In this document: in pieces, positions 17,963 through 29,387 of the stretch | Layout of the letters: the number at the start of each line of letters is the position of its first letter | How positions within the stretch are numbered: position 1 is the stretch's first letter | Assembly (NCBI GenBank): GCA_902826775.1 | Contig: CADEHE010000007.1 | Coordinates: forward strand, 1 to 64,000 | Reading direction: 5' to 3' | Length of the DNA: 64,000 nucleotides | Source of the DNA: an uncultured Pseudomonadota bacterium | GTDB taxonomy: Bacteria > Pseudomonadota > Gammaproteobacteria > Burkholderiales > JALYOK01 | Position numbers and translations under genes: made by a program | Notes under the pieces: model-generated | Database searches by the model: none | The model's input: only the letters and a program-made list of their open reading frames with translations | Told to the model about the DNA's origin: nothing

Positions 17963-17992
17963 AAAAAAGGCCGCCCGGAGACAGGGCGGCCT
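17963..17992 (-). terminator. Rho-independent terminator of nrd operon
   Basis: 9-bp stem AGGCCGCCC / GGGCGGCCT with a 7-nt loop and a T run on the minus strand, 80 nt after the nrdA stop. Confidence 0.85.
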
Positions 17993-18072
17993 GAAACGCG
18001 CTGCAAGGAGCGCGGGAGGAGGAAATCGTTTGTGTCGTCATTCTGGTAACTAGCGGCGCGCGGTAGGTCGGT

Positions 18073-20874
<2,802 letters not shown>

Positions 20875-20911
20875 GGTTTCCTTTCGATATGGGAGGTGCC
20901 GCGTCGGTGAC

Positions 20912-21124
20912 CTAGGACGAGCGCCACTTCCGCAAGCCGTAAACATCCATGGCGCTGAGCAACAGGTAGCCGGGAATCAAGCCCCAGCGCTCAAGCCTGT
21001 AAGCAATCACGCTCAGTAGAACGTTGGCGAGCATGAACAACCACCAGCCGGCCGCGTAGCGTTCGGCGAGGCAGTACTTGCCCGCAATCGCGAAGACTGA
21101 AGCGAATATGTCGATTGAGTGCAT
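20912..21124 (-). CDS. Small PnuC-like membrane protein
   Basis: 70 residues (MHSIDIFASVFAIAGKYCLA...), with two to three membrane segments and the ending LLLSAMDVYGLRKWRSS. PnuC vitamin-B3 transporters end in a similar L-YGW--W pattern, and this looks like one repeat half of such a protein. It lies between nrdB (52 nt) and nrdA (37 nt), so it is co-transcribed with the reductase. A role in nicotinamide riboside uptake is only an inference; a short membrane anchor is equally possible. The start at 21124 is preferred over an upstream in-frame ATG at 21142. Confidence 0.55.
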   Translation of the reverse strand: MHSIDIFASVFAIAGKYCLAERYAAGWWLFMLANVLLSVIAYRLERWGLIPGYLLLSAMDVYGLRKWRSS

Positions 21125-21176
21125 ATAAACTCTCTGCCTCACATTGGTTCAGACAACTTAGTGCCCTCGCTGCGCA

Positions 21177-22235
21177 TCAATCCCATCTGAGCGAGCCACC
21201 AGTTTGGTATTCAGTGACGCGCGCCTCAAAGAAATTGCGCTCTTTTTTGAGGTCCAGCATCTCGCTCATCCAAGGAAACGGGTTGCTTGCCCCCGGATAG
21301 AGCACGTCGAGGCCGACTTGCTGTGCGCGGCGATTGGCGATGAAGCGCAGATACTCTTTGAAAGCGGGTGCGTTTAGACCAAGCACGCCGCGCGGCATCG
21401 TGTCTTCCGCGTAGCGATACTCCAGTTGAACCGCTCGCTCGAACAATTGTCGAAGTTCGGCGCGCAGCTCATCCGTCCAGAGATGAGGGTTCTCCAACTT
21501 GATCTGGTTGATGAGATCGATGCCGAAGTTGCAGTGCATCGACTCGTCTCGCAGGATGTACTGATACTGCTCGGCGGCGCCGACCATCCTGTTGCGCCGG
21601 CCAAGCGCGAGGATCTGCACGAAGCCAACGTAAAAGAACAAACCTTCCATCAAGCACGCAAACACAATCAAACTTCTGAGCAGGCTGCGATCGTTCGCAT
21701 CGGTACCGGTCCTGAACATCGGATCGGTGAGCGTTTCAATGAATTCGAGTAAGAACTCATCTTTGTCGCGAATGCTAGGAATTTCGCGGTAGGCGTTGAA
21801 GATCTCACCTTCGTCGAGGCCCAGCGATTCCGCGATGTACTGATAGGCGTGCGTGTGAATCGCCTCTTCGAAGGCTTGGCGCAACAGGTATTGGCGGCAC
21901 TCGGGCGCCGTGATGTGGCGGTAGGTGCCGAGCACAATGTTGTTCGCTGCAAGCGAATCCGCTGTTACGAAAAAACCGAGATTGCGCTTGACGATGAGAC
22001 GTTCGTCTTCGCTAAGTTCTGTTGGCTCTCGCCACAGAGCAATGTCGCGATTCATGTTCACTTCCTGCGGCATCCAATGGTTGGCGCAGGCAGCAAGGTA
22101 TTTGTCCCAAGCCCACTTATAGGCGATGGGCACGAGTTGATTGACGTCAGCAAGTCCGTTGATCACCCGCTTATCGGTGATTCGTACTCGGGCGCAGGCA
22201 ACGGACGAGCCTAGCCCAGGGACGCACATGTCCAT
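21177..22235 (-). CDS. nrdB: Class Ia ribonucleotide reductase, radical subunit
   Basis: 352 residues. The diiron ligands and radical tyrosine are in place: D in [12 protein letters not shown], then E-A-I-H-T-H-A-Y (glutamate, histidine and Tyr with the same spacing as E115, H118 and Y122 of E. coli R2), and a second set in EGLFFYVGF and [12 protein letters not shown]. So this is a tyrosyl-radical R2. ATG 22235 is chosen for its AAGGAG; an upstream in-frame start at 22253 overlaps that site. It is the first gene after leader element copy 4. Confidence 0.95.
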   Translation of the reverse strand: MDMCVPGLGSSVACARVRITDKRVINGLADVNQLVPIAYKWAWDKYLAACANHWMPQEVNMNRDIALWREPTELSEDERLIVKRNLGFFVTADSLAANNIVLGTYRHITAPECRQYLLRQAFEEAIHTHAYQYIAESLGLDEGEIFNAYREIPSIRDKDEFLLEFIETLTDPMFRTGTDANDRSLLRSLIVFACLMEGLFFYVGFVQILALGRRNRMVGAAEQYQYILRDESMHCNFGIDLINQIKLENPHLWTDELRAELRQLFERAVQLEYRYAEDTMPRGVLGLNAPAFKEYLRFIANRRAQQVGLDVLYPGASNPFPWMSEMLDLKKERNFFEARVTEYQTGGSLRWD

Positions 22236-22302
22236 AGGTAACTCCTTTGACAACGGAGAAGGTTAAGTAACGACGCGGCCAATGCAGCGGCCGGTCCAAA
22301 TG

Positions 22303-22328
22303 AAGGTATACGTGTCGCTCTTCCGAGC
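22303..22328 (-). promoter_or_regulatory. Leader element copy 4
   Basis: Minus strand: GCTC - loop GGAA - GAGC, then GACACGTATACCT. The shortest stem and a tetraloop of the GNNA type. 68 nt before nrdB. Confidence 0.75.
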
Positions 22329-22368
22329 AGGTAGCGCGCACGGACATGCGCACTGAGGTACAGCAAAT

Positions 22369-22397
22369 AATCTACTACGTTGTAGTGATCGAGTAAA
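22369..22397 (-). promoter_or_regulatory. Sigma-70 promoter of nrd operon
   Basis: Minus-strand -35 TTTACT (22392-22397), 17-nt spacer, -10 TAGATT (22369-22374). About 58 nt upstream of the GTATAC core. Confidence 0.55.
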
Positions 22398-22430
22398 GCC
22401 CCTCTTGCATCGCGCGTAGATCAATCGACC

Positions 22431-22462
22431 CCAAGCTGCGCTGGGCGGAATAAGCAGCTTGG
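22431..22462. repeat. 9-bp inverted repeat between pilT-like gene and nrd promoter
   Basis: CCAAGCTGC and GCAGCTTGG are separated by 14 nt. There is no T run, so it is either a weak terminator for the ATPase operon or an operator just upstream of the nrd -35. Confidence 0.4.
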
Positions 22463-22487
22463 TAAGCGCAAGCGGATTTGGCTGGGC

Positions 22488-23615
22488 TTACGACCGCGGC
22501 ACCAGCTGCTCCAAGTCGCTGCGGGCGTAAGTCACGCTGAGCGCAACATTGCGCTCGACCTGCTTTTCCTTCACCAACTTAGCCAGAATCTGGTTGAGCG
22601 TCACCATGCCCTGCGCCCCACCCTGCTGCATTTGGTTCTGCAGTTCCACAAGATTATTCTCTTTGATCGCGTTCGCGACGGCAGGCGTCGAGTTGCGCAG
22701 CACTTCATACGCGAGTACGTATTTTTCCTGGTTGGTGTGCGGCAGCAGCCTCTGTGCGACCACCCCCACGAGTTTATCCGCCAGCATCTCCAAGCGTGCC
22801 GCGCGCTCTTCGCCGGGGAACATCCCGACGATGCGCGAGATCGCGCCAACGGCGTTACCGGCATGCAACGTTGCCAGTACCAGATGGCCAGATTCGGCCA
22901 TTCGAAACAACGCTTCCATAGTCGGTTTATCCACTACCTCACCAATCATCATGACATCGACGGCCTGGCCGTCGAGTGCGTCGTGGATCCCTTGCAAGAA
23001 ACTGGGCACTGCGTCCGGCACCGTGCGCTGCGTGACGATCGATTTCTCAGGAGTGTGTATGTACTCCTGCAGGTGTTCCAATGTAATGATGTTCGCGTGG
23101 CGCGATTCGTTGATGGATCTGATAAGGCTGGCGAGCGTGGTGGTTTTACCGCTGCAAATCTGGCCGGTGACGATAACCAGACCGCCAGCCGGCGAGAGCA
23201 TTTGCGTGAGCCCCAGCGGCAACCCCAAATCGAGCAGCGTAGGAACCACCACTGGCAGGTTGCGCACGTTGACGGTGAAATCTGGCGGCTTGCCAGCGCT
23301 CGGCGGGGCGCACAGCGCTACCTTACAGCGCAGCCGCAGTTGGCGTTCATCAAACGGAAACATGAACGCCATGCCTGATTTGCTTTCGAGCATTTCGTCG
23401 AGCCAGTTGTTGCGCCCGCACATGTCCGCCACGAAGCCTGTCAGCCACTCTTGTGTAGGGGGCTGCGGCCGCGCGCCTTTTGCGAAAGAGCTGATCGGCA
23501 TCCATCCGCGCGGAGTTTTCACGCGTGTCTCAACGCCCGACCGCATGAACAAGTCGGTATAGGCATCCGTCTCGATCATTCTGAGAATCGGAGCGATAAG
23601 CGCTTCGCCGGACAT
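22488..23615 (-). CDS. PilT/TraJ/DotB-type secretion ATPase
   Basis: 375 residues of the GspE/PilT superfamily. The Walker A loop is GQICSGKTTTL (about 169), deviating from the usual GPTGSGKST. An Asp box is degenerate (IITLEHLQEY), Walker B is DVMMIGEVVD, and the His box is LVLATLHAGNAV. Family members of this type (TraJ of IncI, DotB) power pilus retraction or assembly and DNA transfer. Here it lies at the end of the SSB-RecET-clamp operon rather than in a pilus cluster, 72 nt after the clamp gene and its terminator. A role in conjugation is likely since traU is nearby. Confidence 0.8.
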   Translation of the reverse strand: MSGEALIAPILRMIETDAYTDLFMRSGVETRVKTPRGWMPISSFAKGARPQPPTQEWLTGFVADMCGRNNWLDEMLESKSGMAFMFPFDERQLRLRCKVALCAPPSAGKPPDFTVNVRNLPVVVPTLLDLGLPLGLTQMLSPAGGLVIVTGQICSGKTTTLASLIRSINESRHANIITLEHLQEYIHTPEKSIVTQRTVPDAVPSFLQGIHDALDGQAVDVMMIGEVVDKPTMEALFRMAESGHLVLATLHAGNAVGAISRIVGMFPGEERAARLEMLADKLVGVVAQRLLPHTNQEKYVLAYEVLRNSTPAVANAIKENNLVELQNQMQQGGAQGMVTLNQILAKLVKEKQVERNVALSVTYARSDLEQLVPRS

Positions 23616-23643
23616 GAGTACAGTTTAGCACTGGCAACGGACG

Positions 23644-23668
23644 AAAAAAAACCGCCCAGAAGGGCGGT
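23644..23668 (-). terminator. Rho-independent terminator after clamp gene
   Basis: 7-bp stem ACCGCCC / GGGCGGT, AGAA loop, T run on the minus strand. It should lower expression of the downstream ATPase relative to the clamp. Confidence 0.85.
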
Positions 23669-23687
23669 CGAAGATCGCTGAGGATTC

Positions 23688-24767
23688 TCAAGGCTTCATT
23701 GGGCTGACGAAGAAGCATTCGCTGCGCACAGCGCCCGCAATCAATGCTGGCTGCGTCGCTTCGCCACTCTTGAACTTGATGAGCAGTTTCTCACCGGAGA
23801 GCACGTCGGCGGCGAGCCGAACTTGATCGCGCCGCAACGTAATCTCGCATGCCGAGGCACAGGTCGCTTGCACCTCGTCCTCTGCCCCCTGCTCCGCTCC
23901 GCTACTACAGAGCGTCACTTTGCCCGGTTCGCCGCGTAGCTGCACGCGACTGTCCGAGCGCACGACCACCGAGAGACGCTCAAGCGCTGCCGCGAAGGCC
24001 GCACGCGGAACTTCAACCGACACTGCGTCCGCGGCCAACGAGCTCACCACCTTCTTCCAGTCCGGAAAGGTCGAGTCGACGCGCCGTGCCAGCAGGCGCA
24101 GTGCCCCGCAGTGCAGCTCCACTTTCGTGTCGCTGACATGCAGCCGCGCCGCGGCGTCGCCGGCACCGCGCAACACCTTGATCGCTTCGCGCACGGCTCT
24201 TGTTGGCAGTATCGCCTTCGCACCCGCGGATGCTCGCGCCTCAACGCGTGCGATCGCCAGCGTGAAGCCGTCGGAACCCACGACGGTAAGCTGCGTCTCG
24301 GTAACTTCCAACAGCGCGCCGTTCAGAAACGCGCGAGAGTCTTCCGTGAGGATAACGCCCTCGACGACGCTCAGTGCTCGACAGAGCGCGGCCGCCGGCA
24401 GCGTGAGTTCTACCCGAGCCTCTTCTTGCTGCGGCTCTAAAAACGCATTCGGATCGATGCAAGCCAACCGCAACGTGGTACCGTTAGCTTTCACCGTCAA
24501 ACTCTTCTCTTTCGGGGTGAACGCGATCGGCCCAGCTAGCCGCGTAACAATTTCCGCGAGATCTCCCGAAACGACCACGGTGAACGACTCGCCCACCACG
24601 GGTATCTGGGTTTGCACGTGAAACACGGCATTGTTGCTCGCCACCCTCATCACACCATCGCTAGCGCTCAACAAAATGCTCCGCTCGATCGGCGTGCCTG
24701 ATCGCGACAGGCCGCCGCGAATCGCAGCGAGTGCCGGTGCGATCACTTCCTGCTGTATGACCACCAT
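23688..24767 (-). CDS. dnaN: DNA polymerase III sliding clamp (beta subunit)
   Basis: 359 residues, close to the chromosomal clamp length (about 366). All three clamp domains are visible; typical marks are ILLSASDGVMRVASNN in domain I, EDSRAFLNGALLEV plus VGSDGFTLA in domain II, and ADVLSGEKLLIKF with an ending FFVSPMKP comparable to the canonical VMPMRL. It should ring DNA and tether polymerase. A plasmid-coded clamp is unusual and suggests the replicon recruits polymerase on its own terms. Start ATG 24767 with AGGAGG. Neighbours are RecT upstream and a terminator downstream. Confidence 0.92.
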   Translation of the reverse strand: MVVIQQEVIAPALAAIRGGLSRSGTPIERSILLSASDGVMRVASNNAVFHVQTQIPVVGESFTVVVSGDLAEIVTRLAGPIAFTPKEKSLTVKANGTTLRLACIDPNAFLEPQQEEARVELTLPAAALCRALSVVEGVILTEDSRAFLNGALLEVTETQLTVVGSDGFTLAIARVEARASAGAKAILPTRAVREAIKVLRGAGDAAARLHVSDTKVELHCGALRLLARRVDSTFPDWKKVVSSLAADAVSVEVPRAAFAAALERLSVVVRSDSRVQLRGEPGKVTLCSSGAEQGAEDEVQATCASACEITLRRDQVRLAADVLSGEKLLIKFKSGEATQPALIAGAVRSECFFVSPMKP

Positions 24768-24794
24768 AGCGGCCTCCTAGACGGCGAGCGAACG

Positions 24795-25829
24795 TTACTG
24801 CCCAAAAAGCGGGGCGTTCGGATCGTCGCCGCTGGCCTTTGTCGTCGTCGCAAACGCGCTGCGGCAAGTCCGGACATAGTCCAAGACTTCCGCGCGCGAT
24901 TCGCCGTCCAGGCTTTGTTCCGCTTCCCTAGCAACCTGATCCAGATCAGCGAGCGTTTTGGCCTGGTCGGCCTGGCGTATCAGCTTTGAGGCGGTAAATT
25001 GGCTACTAGCCGCGCCAGCTGCTTGCGCGGCCGCCTTGGGGGGATGCGTCGATTTCGAAGTCGCCGCCGGCGCGCTCTTGTCTGCTTGCTCGCGCTCTGT
25101 CGCTGTCTGCTGCATCGACGCGGCTGCAGAAGGGTTTGCTTGAGCGCCCTCCTCCGCTGCCGGCTTTGGCATCTTCGCCGCCGCGAGTATTGCTTCGAGG
25201 TCCTCACCGCCAGCGGCCGGCTCTGGATCTTTCACTACCTCGGCTGCGCCCATGTTCTTCACCGTTGGCGCACCGGCGAAGTCCAGTAGTTCGTCTGTGG
25301 TTGGCATCCCTACTAGCAGCTCTGGGCAGTTTCTCTTGCCGAAGAAGGATGCAGCTCGATACGGGAACATTACATCCGGTATCGTTCGCCACTTGGAGTC
25401 CTCGCGCTTGTTCCATCCCTCGGCTTTCACCATCGCCCACGTGACCTTCGGTCCTTCTAGCACCCTATCGCTGCCGATTGGGCGCGTCCACGCGGTACAT
25501 CCGTACTGATCGCCTTCGCCATCGAAACGAAACTGCAGCGGTTCGTAGCGACCGCAAGAATTGATCTTGGCGATAACCATTTGCCCGTCCCAACTGGGTT
25601 TGCCTCGCACGACAGCCAGATGCTGCATGACCATCAACGGAGACATCGCCATACGTTCCGACAGTTCGATTGCGATCGTGCAGTTGGGGACGCTGTTTTG
25701 AAACGCTTCCGGCACCAGCGACGACTCGGCAAGCAAATGGGCCATGCGCACAGCCGCCTGAAAACGTTCAACGTTGAGAAACACCGACGGTGCGGCGGCG
25801 GCAAGCACGGGTAGATCGTTTGCGTTCAT
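24795..25829 (-). CDS. recT: RecT-family single-strand annealing protein
   Basis: 344 residues. The core SERMAMSPLMVMQHLAVVRGKPSWDGQMVIAKINSCGRYEPLQF followed by acidic EGPKVTWAMVKAEGW and PDVMFPYRAASFFGKRNCPELL is characteristic of RecT/Red-beta-like annealases, which pair complementary strands after 5' resection. The C-terminal third is an Ala/Pro/Gln-rich linker and a helical tail ending DDPNAPLFGQ; the DAPLF-like ending resembles tips that bind SSB or clamp. It lies 12 nt downstream of the RecE-type nuclease, forming a RecET pair. Confidence 0.85.
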   Translation of the reverse strand: MNANDLPVLAAAAPSVFLNVERFQAAVRMAHLLAESSLVPEAFQNSVPNCTIAIELSERMAMSPLMVMQHLAVVRGKPSWDGQMVIAKINSCGRYEPLQFRFDGEGDQYGCTAWTRPIGSDRVLEGPKVTWAMVKAEGWNKREDSKWRTIPDVMFPYRAASFFGKRNCPELLVGMPTTDELLDFAGAPTVKNMGAAEVVKDPEPAAGGEDLEAILAAAKMPKPAAEEGAQANPSAAASMQQTATEREQADKSAPAATSKSTHPPKAAAQAAGAASSQFTASKLIRQADQAKTLADLDQVAREAEQSLDGESRAEVLDYVRTCRSAFATTTKASGDDPNAPLFGQ

Positions 25830-25841
25830 AAGATTTCCTTG

Positions 25842-26711
25842 TTAGTAGTTTTGAAGTTCGAGATCGGCGGTGGAATGGCGCGCCCATCTCGGCAGAGCGA
25901 TCTCTTCGATCGATCCGTTTGGTTGATAACCGGGCCAACTATTCGACTCGACGCAGTGCGCGTAGAGGCGTTGCGCCGCCCGAAATCGCTGCTCGCCCTC
26001 TCGCAGCATCGCTGCGTTGGGTTTGTAGAGACAAATTTCGAACGTGCTCTCTTCGATGACGAGAAACACCACTGGCGGTGCAGGCTCGCCGTAGGCGCGC
26101 TTGACGCCTTCGCGATACATCGCTAACGAAAGGTGGTAGTCCAGCTCGACGATGCGTCGCGCGAAGTTCCACTTGTCGCCGCGGCCAGTGCTCTTGACTT
26201 CCACCAGCACGCGCACCGGTGCTTGCGCGAGCCGATCGGGACGCGCCTTCAGGCGCAATCCGGTCTCTGGATCGCTCCAATACAGCGAGACTTCCGCAGC
26301 CCCGGGGAGGTTCATCAGTTGCCATGCGCGCGTGTGCTTGCGAATACTGGCGCGTAAGCGCGCGATCGGATCGGCTTCCTCACGCGCGAGCAAAGTCTTG
26401 CCCGCGTGCTCGGCTTGCCAATCCGCCCACTTCTCCTTACCGGCCGTGGTGCGTCGATCAATCTTGGGAACGATGGCGAAGCGCTGCTCGAAGACCTCGG
26501 GTTCGAGTATGGCGGCGTGTAGCGCACTGCCGATAACCATGCGCGCTTTTGCCTCTTTCTGCTCGCCGTCGCCGTCAAGGTAGCGCTTGCAGTGCGCGGG
26601 CGTGACGAGTATTTGCTTTAGTGTCGTACTCGAAACCGCGCTCTTGTCTGCGTGGTAATCCAGGATGGAAAGACCTTGCACGCATCGCGGCGGGTCTTGG
26701 TCGAATTGCAT
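25842..26711 (-). CDS. recE: RecE-type exonuclease (PD-(D/E)XK)
   Basis: 289 residues from ATG 26711 (AAGGAGATGCC upstream). The N-terminus LSILDYHADKSAVSSTTLKQIL and MVIGSALHAAILEP is shared with RecE-like nucleases; the catalytic core reads LRLKARPDRLAQ...VRVLVEVKSTGRGDKWNF, i.e. the D...ExK triad (D in RPD, E and K in VEVK). It should digest 5' strands of double-strand ends so that RecT can anneal them. Its size equals the C-terminal nuclease domain of RecE; the long N-terminal domain is missing, as in most plasmid and phage copies. Confidence 0.85.
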   Translation of the reverse strand: MQFDQDPPRCVQGLSILDYHADKSAVSSTTLKQILVTPAHCKRYLDGDGEQKEAKARMVIGSALHAAILEPEVFEQRFAIVPKIDRRTTAGKEKWADWQAEHAGKTLLAREEADPIARLRASIRKHTRAWQLMNLPGAAEVSLYWSDPETGLRLKARPDRLAQAPVRVLVEVKSTGRGDKWNFARRIVELDYHLSLAMYREGVKRAYGEPAPPVVFLVIEESTFEICLYKPNAAMLREGEQRFRAAQRLYAHCVESNSWPGYQPNGSIEEIALPRWARHSTADLELQNY

Positions 26712-26798
26712 GGCATCTCCTTCGCGGGCTCGCAATGCCGCGCGACGATACCTGCGCGCGGCTTGGAGATCCCCGCGCGCGTGTGACGCGTTGTAGGG

Positions 26799-27206
26799 TT
26801 AGGCGAAGACGGGTTGGCCTGGCGCAGGGGCGCCGGTGCCGCTGCTTGTCGTAGCGGGCGCGGGGGCTTGCTCCGCCTTCGGCGCGCGGCGTACTTCGAA
26901 CAGGTCTGTCGCCACGACTTCGGTCGCATCGACTTCAGTACCGTCGCCGCGCGCAATCTTGCGCGTGCGCAGGTAGCCATCGACTTGCACGTGGGTGCCC
27001 CGCTTGAACGTCTTGGCGATGTTTACACGCCAGTCGAAGCAGACGACATGGTGCCATTCGGTGCGTTCAGTGACTTCGTTCTTGCTGGAGCGAAACTTGA
27101 TGTTGGTCGCCATATCGAACACGGCAAACGCTGTTTGACCGGGCTCTTCAAAGAGCTTGGGATCGGCGCCGAGATTGCCGCGCAGGCGGACTTCGTTTTG
27201 GTCCAT
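26799..27206 (-). CDS. ssb: Single-stranded DNA-binding protein
   Basis: 135 residues beginning MDQNEVRLRGNLGADPKL, with the SSB core WHHVVCFDWRVNIAKTFKRGTHVQVDGYLRTRK. It coats single-stranded DNA during replication and recombination. The acidic DDDIPF tip of host SSB is missing; this one ends APAPGQPVFA, so docking of host partners may differ. ATG 27206 chosen; the frame extends to 27260 without a ribosome site. First gene of the ssb-recE-recT-dnaN-ATPase operon behind leader element copy 5. Confidence 0.9.
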   Translation of the reverse strand: MDQNEVRLRGNLGADPKLFEEPGQTAFAVFDMATNIKFRSSKNEVTERTEWHHVVCFDWRVNIAKTFKRGTHVQVDGYLRTRKIARGDGTEVDATEVVATDLFEVRRAPKAEQAPAPATTSSGTGAPAPGQPVFA

Positions 27207-27348
27207 GGGTGTGTTACTCCAATGATTGAGGGAAAGGCTCGATCGAGAACGAGCGAGCACGGATAGGCGGATTGGCAGCGCGAGCGCGTGCGTCCGCGAT
27301 TCGATAGCGCGTGCGCAAGGCGCGCGCGTAAGCGAAAAGAAAACTGGG

Positions 27349-27379
27349 AGGTATACGAGTCGCCGGTTTCCGGGCCGGC
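27349..27379 (-). promoter_or_regulatory. Leader element copy 5
   Basis: Minus strand: GCCGG - loop CCCGGAAA - CCGGC, then GACTCGTATACCT. 143 nt before ssb. Confidence 0.75.
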
Positions 27380-27384
27380 AGTTT

Positions 27385-27401
27385 CCAATCGAATCGATTG
27401 G
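27385..27401. repeat. 17-bp palindrome in ssb leader
   Basis: CCAATCGA-A-TCGATTGG is perfect. It lies between the -10 and the leader stem-loop, a good place for a repressor; it also overlaps the proposed start of the divergent PLD-like gene. Confidence 0.5.
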
Positions 27402-28450
27402 CGGGAAGGAACGCGCATTGTCGGGCGGCGCGGGCGGCGCGTCAAGCGAACCGCGTTGTGGGCAAAATCGGCCCCAAAAGCGTCACGGGGTGCGAAAAGG
27501 CTCATGCCAAGGACTCTTTTTACCTAGCGGTGCTGCTATTTCCTATCTCCGACGCCGATGTTGCGTCGATGATTGAACACGCTCGCGGAACGGTGTTCGT
27601 CCAGAGTCAGTCGGTGAGTTCGCCGGCGACTCTATCCGCGCTCACCGCGGCCGCGCACCGGGGCGTGGAGGTCAAGGTGTTGTTGGGGCCGAAGCCCGAC
27701 TACGTCATCCAGGACGCCAAGGTACAAGTCGGCTCACACCCGTATGCGGCCAACGCCGGGACGGAGCTGGCCGCGCTGAGCGCCGCTGGCGTGCGTTACT
27801 TCATCAATCCTCGCTTCAACGAGCTACGGGCGACTCGCGTGGTTCCCGGCGTGGAATCGCGCGCGAGTTACCTCATTGCCGGCGACGGCCTGTCCTTGGT
27901 GTGCAGCGGCGCGCTAAGCAGCGCCGCGCTCGTGCGTGAGCGCAACTTTTGTGTGCGCAGTACCAATCGCGAACGCGCGTTTGCGCTGGCGACATTGTTT
28001 ACCTCTGAGTTCGAGGAGTTACCTGCCGAGCGCCGCGATGCTTACGAACACACCGCGAGCAAGCAGCTGCTAATTTGTCCGGGCTGTGAAGCCGATTTGG
28101 TTCGGGCGTTCGGTGCCGAGGGTACGTTGTACCTGCGCATCTCCGGCATCGGTACCGTGCCGACGATCGAGACTGCGCTACGCCACGCCGCAGCACGCCT
28201 TCGGGTGCTGTTACCGAAGTCCTACCAGAATCAAAACCCGTTCGTCGACGAACTTGTGCGCGCCGGGGCGCGTGTGCGTTACGTACCCCAAGACTACGAC
28301 GGACTGCTGCTCGTTACCGAAACATTGGTGCTGGCTGGCAGTGTGCGGTTGGACGCGGGAATCAATCACTCCCGGCAAGTCGCCGTACGCGAAGCAGCTA
28401 TACACAAGTGGCGGCGATTTTTCGAGCAAGAGTGGGAGCAAGCCGAATGA
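27398..28450 (+). CDS. Phospholipase-D-fold protein with lost HKD motifs
   Basis: About 350 residues; the real start is uncertain (TTG 27398 is the longest, and no good ribosome site is seen), so the first 40 residues may be leader. The repeated PLD layout is visible: TVFVQSQSVSSPATLSALTAAAHRGVEVKVLL, then SRASYLIAGDGLSLVCSGALSSAALV, and in the second half NPFVDELVRAGARVRYVPQDYDGLLLVTETLVLAGSVRLD. At both sites the catalytic H-x-K is replaced (SRAS and DYDG), so it is unlikely to cut phosphodiesters and may instead bind DNA or cap a complex. It is divergent from ssb and ends next to the origin. Confidence 0.6.
   Translation: MAGRNAHCRAARAARQANRVVGKIGPKSVTGCEKAHAKDSFYLAVLLFPISDADVASMIEHARGTVFVQSQSVSSPATLSALTAAAHRGVEVKVLLGPKPDYVIQDAKVQVGSHPYAANAGTELAALSAAGVRYFINPRFNELRATRVVPGVESRASYLIAGDGLSLVCSGALSSAALVRERNFCVRSTNRERAFALATLFTSEFEELPAERRDAYEHTASKQLLICPGCEADLVRAFGAEGTLYLRISGIGTVPTIETALRHAAARLRVLLPKSYQNQNPFVDELVRAGARVRYVPQDYDGLLLVTETLVLAGSVRLDAGINHSRQVAVREAAIHKWRRFFEQEWEQAE
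27417..27445 (-). promoter_or_regulatory. Sigma-70 promoter of ssb-recET-dnaN operon
   Basis: Minus-strand -35 TTGACG (27440-27445), 17-nt spacer, -10 GACAAT (27417-27422). About 61 nt before the GTATAC core, the same geometry as the other four operons. Confidence 0.5.
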
Positions 28451-28759
28451 GGGGTGAGATCCCGCGATGGGCGATTTGCCCAGCCGCATGCTTCGTGCAT
28501 CGAGCGCTGCTCAGCGAATGCTGGCCGCAGGCTATGTCTGACCTCAGGCCGCTCGGCCCCGTGTGCAGCAACTCAACCTCGTGTGGGCAGTGCTTATCTG
28601 CCCTGCCCTATCACTTCACTATGCGAGCAACAAGAAAAGGCGGCGCTTACTTCCTCGCCCATCGCGGCGAAGGCTCGTGCGCCGAGTACCCAATGACCTA
28701 ACCTAACCACCGCAACGAGAAAGTGCCCGAAACCTGATACGTGGGCCGCACGTGGTTCA

Positions 28760-29214
28760 GGTTACATTCTATGGGATCGCGCTCCACCCATAGCTTGTAA
28801 CCTTTGGCGCGTGGCAGCCTCTCGCGCAAGGGCTACGCAGTAGGCGCCGCCACTGCGGCGATCTCCCATGTTTGGGTACCATAGGCGCATCCCATGCCTG
28901 GTAACCTCATGGTCGCGTCGCAGCGGCCCTAGCAGGGCGAGACGTGCCCGACCCAGCGCGCGGTTTGCTTGCGCGCCGGCAGCTTTCACCCGTGCGGGGC
29001 CGTCCCATTTCTGGTTACCCACGATGCATCCCATGACTAGTTACCGATGCTGCCCTATCAATGCGTTTCGCTCTGTGCGCGGACCTCGTCCCATGAGTAA
29101 CTACGTCCGCGCCCATGCCTCTCCACCTGAAATCCCAACAACAGCTACCTGCATCCCAGTGCGGGCAACCTGCGCTCCCACGCTAGGTAACCATCGGTGC
29201 CATAGCTGGTTACC
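28760..29214 (+). repeat. Iteron array, ten imperfect 19-20 bp copies
   Basis: Consensus CATCCCATGNCTGGTAACC. Copies: 28760-28778 (inverted), 28784-28802, 28863-28880, 28888-28906, 29001-29019, 29027-29045, 29087-29104 (weak), 29152-29170, 29174-29192, 29195-29214. The first two face each other. These are the expected binding sites of the Rep protein, and their irregular spacing gives clusters of two or three. Confidence 0.85.
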
Positions 29215-29372
29215 TCATCGAGTCAGAAACCGCGTCCAGTCTAGATTCGCATGCGCCTAAATAGTTGTTAAAGATGTTTTGAAGTGAATAAACAAAATCA
29301 CAACCAGACGTGCGAGACCGCAGAAACAACAAGTCAACACCGTCTCCATACTAGCGTCGTGCCGAGTTTATA

Positions 29373-29387
29373 GGTTACCATTCCATC
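29373..29387 (-). promoter_or_regulatory. Inverted iteron over the rep promoter
   Basis: GGTTACCATTCCATC is the reverse complement of an iteron (GATGGAATGGTAACC), 16 nt before the rep ATG. In iteron plasmids such a site lets Rep repress its own gene. Confidence 0.65.

Noticed and set aside
28760..29214. CRISPR-like array
   Set aside because: Repeats are imperfect, irregularly spaced, one copy is inverted and they lie beside rep, so they are iterons.
28454..29260. Reading frames of 80-130 codons across the origin region
   Set aside because: They run through the iterons, have repeat-driven low-complexity translations and no ribosome sites.
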